This document shows, piece after piece, positions 7,670-14,637 of a stretch of 42,454 nt of DNA. The position numbers and the translations under genes are program-made. Numbering within the stretch: position 1 is the first letter of the stretch; each line of letters starts with the position of its first letter. Origin of the DNA: a virus; IMG/VR virus record IMGVR_UViG_3300029267_003371, positions 1 through 42,454 of that record; one strand, 5' to 3'. The notes beneath the pieces were generated by a model. It saw only the letters and a program-made list of their open reading frames with translations, was not told the DNA's origin and searched no databases.

Positions 7670-7960
7670 TCACTCGACCGGGACCCCTCCGTCGCCGTCG
7701 CCACCCTTCCCGAGGTCCATCTCGTCCTGGCGCGGGTCCTGCTCGGTGCCGAGCTTCCGGCTGTCCGCAAGGAGCTTGTCCTCGAGCTTCTTCACCTCCT
7801 GGCGGTACTCGGCGGCCCGCGTGAGCTTCGTATCGGCCTCCACCGCCAGCTCCCGGACCTCCGGGAACTCGCTGGCCTTCGCCAGCCGGAGGTAGGCCCG
7901 CCACGAGTTCATGCCGTCGTCGATCCTGTCGGCGATGGTCGCCTCGATGCTCTTCCCCAC
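7670..7960 (-). CDS. Small charged helical protein
   Basis: A 96-aa protein beginning GKSIEATIADRIDDGMNSWR and then almost all helix and highly charged, ending in a Gly/Asp-rich tail. The start is GTG at 7960, with AAGGA nine bases upstream. No family is recognised. It sits between the recombination genes and the replication genes. A GC-rich 112-base gap with possible hairpins separates it from the next gene. Confidence 0.6.
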   Translation of the reverse strand: MGKSIEATIADRIDDGMNSWRAYLRLAKASEFPEVRELAVEADTKLTRAAEYRQEVKKLEDKLLADSRKLGTEQDPRQDEMDLGKGGDGDGGVPVE

Positions 7961-7963
7961 TGT

Positions 7964-8149
7964 TCACCGTCCTTCCCTGCGGAGCCTCTCGGCCTCCGCG
8001 TCCACAGCCACCGAGGCGACCGACTGCTCGAGCAGCATCGCCGTCCACGCAGTCCAGCGGTCGCCGTGCTCCTCGGCGGCGGCCCTTGCGGCCGCCACCT
8101 CGGTCTGGAACCTCGCGACCGCCGCGAGCAGCCGGGCCCGGGGCGTCAA
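7964..8149 (-). CDS. Very small helical protein
   Basis: A 61-aa Ala/Arg/Glu-rich protein, predicted all-helical by eye (RLLAAVARFQTEVAAARAAA). The apparent start is TTG at 8149, four bases after the upstream stop. It ends three bases before the next start. Coding is supported mainly by tight packing in the operon. Function unknown. Confidence 0.45.
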   Translation of the reverse strand: MTPRARLLAAVARFQTEVAAARAAAEEHGDRWTAWTAMLLEQSVASVAVDAEAERLRREGR

Positions 8150-8153
8150 CCAC

Positions 8154-8396
8154 TCACCACGAGGAGCCCGGGGGCTCAGCTCCTACCCAGGCGCCGTCGT
8201 CCTCCTTCACGAGCTGGCGCTCCCAGGTGTAGTAGAGGACGTCGCAGTGGTCTGCGTCGCCTGCAGCCACGACGACGCTGTGGAGTCGCCAGCCGTCGCC
8301 CTCCGGGGTCGGAACCTCAACCGGCTCCATTCCCACCCGGCCCCAGCGGGCTATGCTGGGAAGCGTCACCCATTCGCGCTTGAAGTGTGTGATCAT
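8154..8396 (-). CDS. Small unknown beta-rich protein
   Basis: An 80-aa protein starting MITHFKREWVTLPSIARWGR that looks like a compact beta-rich domain (DGWRLHSVVVAAGDADHCDV, YYTWERQLV). It begins three bases after the RecT-like gene stop and is therefore probably co-translated with the recombination module. No family recognised. A small accessory or counter-defence protein is possible but unsupported. Confidence 0.55.
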   Translation of the reverse strand: MITHFKREWVTLPSIARWGRVGMEPVEVPTPEGDGWRLHSVVVAAGDADHCDVLYYTWERQLVKEDDGAWVGAEPPGSSW

Positions 8397-8399
8397 CGC

Positions 8400-9401
8400 T
8401 CACCCCAGCAGGTCGTCCTCGAACTCGTCGTCGCCGGGCTCGCGCATCGGCGCCTTGTCCTCGAGGACCTCGCCCGTCTCCGGGTCGAAGGGGTCGCCGT
8501 CGGCGGTGCGGGCCGCCGCCTTCGCCTTCTCGTAGTCGCCGGCCAGAACCGCGTCGGTGACGGGGGTCGCGGGCTTCTCGTCCTTGATGAGCCCCTGCTG
8601 CCGGCCCCACGCGACGCGCTCCTTCTCGACCACCTCGGGCGGGTCGGCAGCCTCCGCGGCTCGGTCCATGGCCGCCTTCCATCCCTTTTGGTCCTCGAGC
8701 TTCGCGGCGAGGTCGTCCAGGCCCTTCGGCACCATCTCGTGCTCGGCGTCGGCCACGACGTCGGGCGGCGCGCCGATGTACTCCTCGGCGATGGCCATGC
8801 CGCCCAGCGCGTCGCCGAACTGATCGCGGAGCAGGAACGAGCGGGCCCGGAACATCAGCATCCGGTCGGGGTACTCCTGCCACGGGCCCTTCTTCGTCCA
8901 GAGGTTGGCAGCCTTCGCCTGGAGCACGTCGAACCGGAACGACTTCTTCTCGCCGCCCTTCCGGTGCACGGTGCAGACCGCGGCGTAGTCGTCGGGGAGA
9001 CGCCCGTCGGGGCCCTTCTCGCCCTCGAAGTGCTCGTCGAACGCCGCCTCGTCCCAGAGCGGGCTCCGCCGCGCCAGGGCGAGCGGGAGGTCCCCCCACC
9101 AGCACGGACGGTTGTTGACGACCATGGACCACCGCAGCGCGAGCATCGGCGAGATGCCGACCTCGAGCCCGGCCTGGACCACGAGGGCCACCTGCTCGGG
9201 GCGGGTGATCCCCCTCGGCGCCATGTCGGCCGCGATGACCATCCGGCTGAAGCGGAAGAGGTCGTCGAGGCTCCGCAGCTCGACGCCCGAGCCGTTCAGC
9301 TCGGTCTCCTCCATCCAGGCGAGGGTCCCCTTCGCCTTCGCCGGCTCTATCGCTTGAGAAACGTCAGGGTTCGCTTGCTGCTGTTCTTCGCTGCTCGCCA
9401 T
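8400..9401 (-). CDS. RecT-like single-strand annealing protein
   Basis: A 333-aa protein resembling RecT-family annealing proteins that occur beside YqaJ exonucleases. The central part shows VVQAGLEVGISPMLALRWSM (about residues 74-93), VVNNRPCWWGDLPLALARRS, and PDRMLMFRARSFLLRDQFGD followed by ALGGM (about 178-202), the order of conserved blocks in this group. The C-terminus is acidic and low in complexity. It anneals ssDNA exposed by the partner nuclease for phage recombination. The start at 9401 lies 55 bases inside the upstream YqaJ gene. The N-terminal 25 residues are Gln/Glu-rich and probably disordered. Confidence 0.83.
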   Translation of the reverse strand: MASSEEQQQANPDVSQAIEPAKAKGTLAWMEETELNGSGVELRSLDDLFRFSRMVIAADMAPRGITRPEQVALVVQAGLEVGISPMLALRWSMVVNNRPCWWGDLPLALARRSPLWDEAAFDEHFEGEKGPDGRLPDDYAAVCTVHRKGGEKKSFRFDVLQAKAANLWTKKGPWQEYPDRMLMFRARSFLLRDQFGDALGGMAIAEEYIGAPPDVVADAEHEMVPKGLDDLAAKLEDQKGWKAAMDRAAEAADPPEVVEKERVAWGRQQGLIKDEKPATPVTDAVLAGDYEKAKAAARTADGDPFDPETGEVLEDKAPMREPGDDEFEDDLLG

Positions 9402-10216
9402 CGGTACCTCCCCGCCACCCCGGGCATCACCCCGTAGGTCGCGTCGCCCATGTAGGACGTGATCAGGTTCTCGAGTTCCTTCCTCTCGTCTCGGTCGGCC
9501 TTCTGGTCGGCCTTCACTTCCTCAAGCCGCAGGTGCCACTCCTCGACTCGCGCCGGCAGCTCTACCGTCGTTCCGTCGTCCTTGCGGTGCATGCGCTGGA
9601 GCGCGTCGGCGGTCGCCTGCGCTCCGTCGGCGGGCGGACGGGTCCTGGTCTCGATGCAGCGCCAGAGCTGCTCCTCAGCCCGCACCATCGCCGCGATGAG
9701 CGGCTCGTGGCGCCCGAAGTCCCACCACCGGGGCCGCTCGCCGGGGAGTAGGCAGACGATCGTCCCCCAGGCGTAGCCCGTGACCTCGAGCTGGTGCTGG
9801 AGCTGGACCTGGTAGGCGAGGGGCGGGCCGTCCTCCCACTCCTCGGCGGTCCAGGAGAGCGGCGCCTTGAGCTCAACGAGCCCCTCGCCGCGCTCGTCGT
9901 CCTGCTGCGTCGCGTCCGGCGTGCAGCGCATCCAGCGCCGCTCGGGGTGGATGACCAGCGTGTAGGGCTCCCAGAGATCGACGATGCGGCCCGAGAGGTC
10001 CGCGTACCAGTCGGCGATGACGGGCTCGAGCCGGTGCCCCCACTCCAGCCACGACTCGTCGCGCTCGGGGAGCGCGCCCGTGTCGGTCTTCTCGGCGTAG
10101 ATGGACAGGGGCGAGGCCCACTTGCTCACGCCACAGACGCCCGCGGCATCGGAGGAGCCGAGGCCCTTTCTTCTGTCGAGCAGCCACCGCTCGACGAGGT
10201 CCTCTGCGGCGGCCAT
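9347..10216 (-). CDS. YqaJ-type viral recombinase (lambda-exonuclease-like nuclease)
   Basis: A 289-aa PD-(D/E)xK exonuclease. The N-terminus has the hallmark RRKGLGSSDAAGVCGVSKWA (about residues 15-34), followed by SIYAEKTD. The WLEWGHRLEPVIADWYADLS helix (about 56-75) and CTPDATQQDD plus GLVELKAPLS (about 98-121) supply the active-site Asp and E-x-K. YQVQLQHQLEVTG (about 135-147) is the conserved helix that follows. It digests one strand of duplex ends so that the RecT-like protein can act. The start is at 10216, overlapping the zinc-ribbon gene as TGATG. Confidence 0.92.
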   Translation of the reverse strand: MAAAEDLVERWLLDRRKGLGSSDAAGVCGVSKWASPLSIYAEKTDTGALPERDESWLEWGHRLEPVIADWYADLSGRIVDLWEPYTLVIHPERRWMRCTPDATQQDDERGEGLVELKAPLSWTAEEWEDGPPLAYQVQLQHQLEVTGYAWGTIVCLLPGERPRWWDFGRHEPLIAAMVRAEEQLWRCIETRTRPPADGAQATADALQRMHRKDDGTTVELPARVEEWHLRLEEVKADQKADRDERKELENLITSYMGDATYGVMPGVAGRYRWRAAKNSSKRTLTFLKR

Positions 10217-10599
10217 CACTCCACCCTCACGCCTTCGTCGGCGAGGCACGCGGAGACCGTCTCGAGGTGGCCCTGGACCTTGCTCAGCATCCGGCCGAGG
10301 TGGGTGGCGGCCCCCTCGACCTGGGCGATTGGCACATCGGTGCCCTCGCCGATCGCCCCGAAGATGATCGACAGGTACTCCTCGGCGTCCTCGAGCGCTC
10401 TCTCGGCCGAGGCCATGGCGCCCATCCGCTCGATCGTGCTCGGGTGCAACGTCACGCCGCACTCCGGGCAGCGCCAGAGTCCGCGACCGACGGAGTCGCG
10501 CCGCATCGGCCGGTCACATCCGTCGGGGCAGCGTGGCGGCGACGGCTCGTCGGGGACCTGGATGTCGCGCCGGGACCTGCCGATGATGTGCTGGACCAT
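10216..10599 (-). CDS. Zinc-ribbon protein between ATPase and exonuclease
   Basis: A 127-aa protein with a four-Cys zinc-ribbon, CPDGC (about residues 24-28) and CPECG (about 44-48). An all-helical C-terminal half follows (ASAERALEDAEEYLSIIFGA; HLGRMLSKVQGHLETVSACL). It starts at 10599 (TGATG with the ATPase) and ends in TGATG with the exonuclease, so it is locked into the recombination module. A role in loading or DNA binding for the ATPase/exonuclease pair is a guess. Confidence 0.68.
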   Translation of the reverse strand: MVQHIIGRSRRDIQVPDEPSPPRCPDGCDRPMRRDSVGRGLWRCPECGVTLHPSTIERMGAMASAERALEDAEEYLSIIFGAIGEGTDVPIAQVEGAATHLGRMLSKVQGHLETVSACLADEGVRVE

Positions 10600-11882
10600 C
10601 ACGCCACCTCGGTCTTCTTCGTGCGGTCCTCGGCGACCACGCCGTGCGAGATGACGATGGCCACCTCCTCGCCCGCCCCCACGCGCTCGACCCAGACCTG
10701 GGCCCTCGCCCGCTCGGCCAGCTTCGCGATCGTCGCCATGCTCTGCTCGTCGAGGAGGCTCCCGTCGCGGATCAGCAGGATCCGAATCTCTGGGTTGAGC
10801 GCGAGCCCCAGGGCCACGCTGACCTTGAGCTGCTCGGCCGAGGAACACTGCTCGAAGGGCACGCCGCGGAAGGTCACCCCCTCGGCGCCGAAGGACAGCC
10901 CCTTGACCGGGAGCTTGGCCGCCGCGATGGCCGCGGCCTTCGCCCGGTCGCAGTCGTCGATCGCCTGCGTCATGGCGAGGGCCTCCCGCTCGGCCGTCTC
11001 GGCCTCCTCGAGTGCCCGGCTTGCCTGCCGGTTCTGCTCGACGGCCCGGTTGAGCTCGCTCGCCCGCGCCACCTGCTCCTCGAGCTCCTCCAGCTCCGGG
11101 TCGACGAGCTCGACTTTCTTGAGCGCCATCAGCTCCTCGGCCTTCGCCGCGCCGAGCTTCCGCACCTCCTCGAGCGCCCGGGCCGCCCCCTCGATCCGCT
11201 GCTCGAAAGCCTCAAGCTCGGCCTCCACCCGGAGGAGGGATTGCCGGTGGGCCTGGTTCTGGCCGAGCATCTCCCGCCGGCGGGCGAGCTCCTCGAGCAC
11301 CGCCCGGACGTCGACGGGCTCGGCGGGGGCGTCCCTCGAGACCGTCATCTCCCCGGCCCGCGCCCGGAGCCGCTTCGCCTCCCGATTGACGGCCGTGCGC
11401 TCCTCGTAGAGCTCGGCGCGCTTCCGGTCGAAAATCCCGACATCAACCCCGGTGAGCCGCTGAAGCGTCTCGACCTGCTCGGCGGGCCGGGCCCGGGCGA
11501 AGGCGAGGGGGTCGAAGGTCAGCTCGCCGGTGAGGCGATCGAGGAGGGCCTGGGGGGTGCGGAGCTTGCTGCCGTCCTTGGCGACGACTTGGAGCGTCCC
11601 GCCGCCCGAGGCCGTGAAGGTGCGCCGCACCTCGAGGTCACCCAGGTCCAGAACCACCTCGGCCCGGCTCGCGCCGTCCCGGATCGGCCGCGGGGGCTGA
11701 AGCCGACGGCCCCCGAGCGCCATGGCGATCGCGTCGAGGAGGGAGCTTTTCCCCTGCCCGTTCTGCCCGCCGATCGTGATGACCGGCGAGCCGTCCGGCC
11801 GGAGCTCCACGGCCTTGATCGCCTTGACGTTGGACACGGTCAGACCGATGACGGTCATCGGCTTGGACTTCGCTTCGGTCAT
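10599..11882 (-). CDS. RecF/SbcC-like AAA ATPase of the recombination module
   Basis: A 427-aa SMC/Rad50-like ATPase. Walker A is GGQNGQGKSS (about residues 39-48), directly after an N-terminal beta sheet (MTVIGLTVSNVKAIKAVELR). A central coiled coil (about 150-310) with repeated charged heptads separates the ATPase halves. The distal half shows CSSAEQLKVSVALGLAL (signature-like motif) and IRILLIRDGSLLDEQSM (Walker B/D-loop). It lies upstream of a zinc-ribbon protein, a YqaJ nuclease and a RecT-like protein, so a DNA-end processing role is expected. The start at 11882 has GGAGG eight bases upstream; Met9 is an alternative. Confidence 0.88.
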   Translation of the reverse strand: MTEAKSKPMTVIGLTVSNVKAIKAVELRPDGSPVITIGGQNGQGKSSLLDAIAMALGGRRLQPPRPIRDGASRAEVVLDLGDLEVRRTFTASGGGTLQVVAKDGSKLRTPQALLDRLTGELTFDPLAFARARPAEQVETLQRLTGVDVGIFDRKRAELYEERTAVNREAKRLRARAGEMTVSRDAPAEPVDVRAVLEELARRREMLGQNQAHRQSLLRVEAELEAFEQRIEGAARALEEVRKLGAAKAEELMALKKVELVDPELEELEEQVARASELNRAVEQNRQASRALEEAETAEREALAMTQAIDDCDRAKAAAIAAAKLPVKGLSFGAEGVTFRGVPFEQCSSAEQLKVSVALGLALNPEIRILLIRDGSLLDEQSMATIAKLAERARAQVWVERVGAGEEVAIVISHGVVAEDRTKKTEVA

Positions 11883-11923
11883 CCTCTCCCCCTCCGGGGC
11901 CGCGAGGGCCCCTGCCTCGGTTG

Positions 11924-12175
11924 CTACGAAAGCCCCTCGACAATCAGCGCCGCGCGTTCGAGGAGGAGCGCTCGCAGAGCTTCGCGAAAGCGCTCGTACC
12001 GTCCCTCGTGGCCCACGACGCGCCACGCGACGCCGTCGACCGCCTCGACCTCGCCGAGCACCAGGACCTCGACGCCCTCGGCGCCTACGCGTTCGAGGCT
12101 CACCCGGGCTCGACCGGGGAGCAGCCAACGCGCCGAGAGCGTCACCCCAAGGTGGGGAGCGAGGGCCCCGTCCAT
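11924..12175 (-). CDS. Small unknown protein
   Basis: An 83-aa protein starting MDGALAPHLGVTLSARWLLP. The start at 12175 is preferred because GGGAGG lies nine bases upstream; the frame is open further upstream to a GTG at 12229 without a ribosome site. Strands (ARVSLERVGAEGVEVLVLGE; VAWRVVGHEGRY) precede a C-terminal helix (RFREALRALLLERAALIVEG). No family recognised. Its place between the HTH regulator and the ATPase suggests an early function. Confidence 0.55.
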   Translation of the reverse strand: MDGALAPHLGVTLSARWLLPGRARVSLERVGAEGVEVLVLGEVEAVDGVAWRVVGHEGRYERFREALRALLLERAALIVEGLS

Positions 12176-12233
12176 CCTGTGCCGCCTCCCTGTGCCCCCG
12201 CTCCCCGCAAGAGGAGCGAGACGCCCCACGCGA

Positions 12234-12713
12234 TCACTTGTCGCCGGCGCGGAGCTCGGCCAGGTAGGCGAGGAACGACTCGCGCGGGATGCGACGGCCT
12301 CGCCCGTGGCCCACTACCTCGAGGCGCCCTTCGCGCACGAGGCGGGCAACGGAGCGGGGCGACGCGTACCCCAGTTCCTCGGCAGCTCTGGCGTAGGTGA
12401 GCAGGGCCGGCAACATGGGGAGGCCCCCCAAGCGAGCATCATGCCAGGGGGGCTCTGTGTCGCTCTGGCCGTCAGTGTCCTGCAACGCGGGCTGCGCGGT
12501 GCGCATCGCTTTTCCTATGGCGGATTCCAGGTCTGTCCCGCTCTTGAGCGCTTTTTCGGCTATCGCTCGCACTCCGCGGGGTGCGAAAAGCGGTACACGG
12601 TCAGCCCCGGGGGGCACGTCGGATGGTGGACATTGCCGCCTGGGTGGCGGTTCAGGCTCCAGCGGCGGGTCTGAGACGTCGAGGACGATGAGGTCCCATG
12701 GGTAACGGGGCAC
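12234..12713 (-). CDS. HTH / excisionase-like regulator, GTG start
   Basis: This 159-aa protein is the first gene of the early block. The C-terminal 55 residues (TYARAAEELGYASPRSVARL, VREGRLEVVGHGRGRRIPRE, SFLAYLAEL) form a MerR/AlpA-type winged helix as found in excisionases and Cox-like regulators. The N-terminal part is Pro-rich followed by a helix (GVRAIAEKALKSGTDLESAI). GTG 12713 is chosen because a strong AAGGAGG sits ten bases upstream; a start at Met 12416 would leave only the HTH. Codon use in the N-terminal part is less GC-biased than in neighbouring genes. A role in excision or early promoter control is inferred. Confidence 0.68.
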   Translation of the reverse strand: MPRYPWDLIVLDVSDPPLEPEPPPRRQCPPSDVPPGADRVPLFAPRGVRAIAEKALKSGTDLESAIGKAMRTAQPALQDTDGQSDTEPPWHDARLGGLPMLPALLTYARAAEELGYASPRSVARLVREGRLEVVGHGRGRRIPRESFLAYLAELRAGDK

Positions 12714-12723
12714 GATCCCCCCC

Positions 12724-12745
12724 CTCCTTCCGGGCGTGAGCCCGG
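12724..12745 (-). promoter_or_regulatory. Strong Shine-Dalgarno behind a perfect hairpin
   Basis: On the minus strand AAGGAGG (12730-12724) precedes the GTG at 12713 and supports that start. Immediately 5' of it is a perfect six-base-pair hairpin with a four-base loop (plus strand CCGGGC-GTGA-GCCCGG, 12730-12745). The hairpin abuts the ribosome site, so it could modulate translation or be a small operator. This is inference from position. Confidence 0.45.
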
Positions 12746-12895
12746 CCACTGTGCGGCGGGTGGGGGCCGCGCACCCTGGCGAGCGCATGGGTAGCGCCTG
12801 GGGTCGTGCGTCGCGCTCGTCTGTGTGCGGGCGGCTCTCAGCCGGCCGCGGGTCCGTGCTCTTCTTCTAAGCCATCGGCAGTGGGGGGGTCAAGC

Positions 12896-12970
12896 AAAAA
12901 TGCCCGCCGTCGGGGGCCGGACCCGCGGCCGATGGCCGGAGCCACCGATGCGGAACCCCCGAGGCGGGCG
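12896..12970 (-). terminator. Intrinsic terminator-like stem-loop closing the late operon
   Basis: Read on the minus strand, a GCCCGCC-plus-TCGGGGG arm (12969-12955) pairs with CCCCCGA and GGCGGGC (about 12917-12902), leaving one bulged base, and the last arm base is followed by ATTTTT (12901-12896). The loop contains a further GC-rich dyad around CCGCGG. It lies about 95 bases beyond the stop of the last lipoprotein gene. The long loop is unusual for a Rho-independent terminator. Confidence 0.5.
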
Positions 12971-13063
12971 TTCGACTGTGTATCATACTCGGAGCCGGTA
13001 TGGAATGGAAGAGAAAAAATTCCTCAAAAGCCTGGAATCGCAGGGAAAGGCGCCCGGGGCGCG

Positions 13064-13540
13064 TCAACGGACGAGAACGACGCGGTAGGCGGGCCCCGGA
13101 GCGGATGCTGTTGCGTAGATGGTCCCATCGGCTCGAATCACCAGCTCTGCCTCTTGCCAGTGTCCGAGCTCGCCCCCGGCCCCTTGGATGAACACCTGCA
13201 CGGCCGGCATGTCGTCGGCGTCGAAACCCGGGATCGGCAACTCCAGCCCACCCGCACCTGGCAGCTCCCCGACAATCACCGTCCGCTGCACCCCCGGCCG
13301 CGCCGCCAGGGCCTCGAGCTCGCCCTCCGCCTCCGCGAGTCGCTCCTCGAGGCCCCCCAGGCGGCTCCCCAGGGCGGCGAGCTCGGCGCCGCAGTCGCAG
13401 ACTCCGCCGCCGTCCACCTCAGCGAACGCGTCCGGGCTCCCGTCGAGCACCTGGTCGACGGCCTCGGGCCCGCACTGGAGCACGAGCCCGGTCACGATGG
13501 CGATGGTTGTGAAGCTCCCCCAACGGCCGAATCGTTGCAT
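13064..13540 (-). CDS. Phage lipoprotein with coiled coil
   Basis: A 158-aa secreted lipoprotein. The signal is MQRFGRWGSFTTIAIVTGLV followed by the lipobox LVLQC with Cys23. A CDCGAELAAL segment and a coiled coil (LEERLAEAEGELEALAA, about residues 62-82) lead into a C-terminal beta-rich domain that ends ATASAPGPAYRVVLVR. The start at 13540 has GAGGGG upstream; the frame upstream of it is not protein-like. It is the last gene of the late block, next to the amidase. An outer-spanin-like or envelope-decorating (lysogenic conversion) role is possible, but the C-terminal domain is unfamiliar. Confidence 0.7.
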   Translation of the reverse strand: MQRFGRWGSFTTIAIVTGLVLQCGPEAVDQVLDGSPDAFAEVDGGGVCDCGAELAALGSRLGGLEERLAEAEGELEALAARPGVQRTVIVGELPGAGGLELPIPGFDADDMPAVQVFIQGAGGELGHWQEAELVIRADGTIYATASAPGPAYRVVLVR

Positions 13541-13657
13541 CGCGAGGCCCCCTCGGCGGAGCCCCCGCGTCGCCCGTCGCTGACCCCCTCGGCGCCGCCC
13601 CCCGGCGATCCTCGTCCCCCCGTCCTGGCGCGTCAAGCCGAGCGTGGGAACCGCGGC

Positions 13658-14359
13658 CTAGTCGCCGAGGTAGGCGGCGACCTCCTCGAGGAGGGGGACG
13701 CCGGGGTCGGGCTTGCCCCGGGTCGTGATGTTCAGGTGCCCGAGCACCCCGCCCTTCCAGGCCCGCTCCTCGGCACGGGTCATCGGGCGGTCCAGCACGA
13801 GCCCCTGGTCGTCGAGGGGGACGACCGCCGGAATGCCCGGCAGCGCATCCAGGAGCGCGTCGACGAGAGCCTTGACGGCGATGATCTGCTCCTCGTGGAA
13901 GGCCGCGACGAAGGCCCGCCGGCCCCGCCAGCGCGTCTCGAGGAGGCGCCGGCTGCGCCCGGCAGCGGGCACGGGCCGGAGCGACCAGCGGGCCCACGGC
14001 GGCCACTGGAAGCCGTAGGAGACGATCTCGACGCCGATGCTCCGCCGGTCCCATTTCCGCCCGCAGTCGTGGGCGTCGACGAAGACCGGGTCGCAGCATT
14101 GATACACCGTGCCCTCGGCCGAGATGATCACCTCGACGCCGCACTTGCGCTGGAGAAGGGTCTGATAGACCCGCTCGGGCGGGTTCTCGGCGCCGGTCCA
14201 GTGCAAGACGATCGTGTCGATGAGCCGCTCGCGGCGCGTTGCCCCGGGGTCCCGGCCCACCTTGAACTCGAGCCCGGTCTCCTCCCACCGCAGCACGGGG
14301 GCCGCGCACGGCTGCTCCACGCCGCCGATGAGGATGCCTGGACAGTCTGCGTGCTTCAT
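13658..14359 (-). CDS. N-acetylmuramoyl-L-alanine amidase (amidase_2), endolysin candidate
   Basis: A 233-aa zinc amidase that cuts the bond between muramic acid and the peptide stem. DTIVLHWTGAENP gives His53, SAEGTVYQ and RRSIGVEIVSYG (Glu111) follow, and GVLGHLNITTRGKPDPG gives His208 and Asp218, completing the zinc and catalytic set of the PGRP/amidase_2 fold. A 20-30 residue Arg-rich insert lies around residue 130-150. There is no signal peptide, so release would need a holin. It overlaps the upstream small beta protein by ATGA and lies next to a lipoprotein gene. Four extra Cys in the first 100 residues are unusual. Confidence 0.9.
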   Translation of the reverse strand: MKHADCPGILIGGVEQPCAAPVLRWEETGLEFKVGRDPGATRRERLIDTIVLHWTGAENPPERVYQTLLQRKCGVEVIISAEGTVYQCCDPVFVDAHDCGRKWDRRSIGVEIVSYGFQWPPWARWSLRPVPAAGRSRRLLETRWRGRRAFVAAFHEEQIIAVKALVDALLDALPGIPAVVPLDDQGLVLDRPMTRAEERAWKGGVLGHLNITTRGKPDPGVPLLEEVAAYLGD

Positions 14360-14637
14360 AGTGCCCTCTCGACCACGATCAGGAAGACCGACGACCGCCG
14401 GTCCTTTTCCGGCTGCACGACGTGGACCTGGCCGACCCAGGACCCCTCCTCGTCGAACACCCCGGCCTCGGTGATGTAGACCGCCGAGCTCGAGCTGGCC
14501 TCCGCCTCGACGACCTTCCTGGCCCCGGAGGGGCCCACGAGCACGATCTCCACCTCGCTCGCGTCGCTGATGTCCTCGCCAAGGGTGACGCTCACGACGA
14601 CCCCGACATCGCCTTTTCTGAGAATTGAGCTTCCCAT
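14356..14637 (-). CDS. Small beta-sandwich virion protein
   Basis: A 93-aa protein of the small phage type that opens with a basic KGDVGVVVSVTLGEDISDAS strand pair and continues EVEIVLVGPSGARKVVEAEA, ending VGQVHVVQPEKDRRSSVFLI. This resembles the N-terminal Ig-like domain of baseplate upper proteins that receive fibres. The start overlaps the repeat fibre stop as TGATG, and the stop overlaps the amidase start as ATGA. A tail or baseplate accessory role is inferred. Confidence 0.62.
   Translation of the reverse strand: MGSSILRKGDVGVVVSVTLGEDISDASEVEIVLVGPSGARKVVEAEASSSSAVYITEAGVFDEEGSWVGQVHVVQPEKDRRSSVFLIVVERAL

Larger units (their letters stand above)
12714..13063. other. Intergenic junction between late and early blocks
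   Basis: About 350 bases without a convincing gene on either strand. It holds the terminator-like stem at 12896-12970, the hairpin and Shine-Dalgarno at 12724-12745, and the most A/T-rich patch of the window at about 12978-13045. On the minus strand that patch contains TATGAT (about 12990) with TTCCAT 17 bases upstream, which is only a weak sigma70-like match. An early promoter should lie between 12746 and 12895, but I cannot pick one with confidence. Confidence 0.5.
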
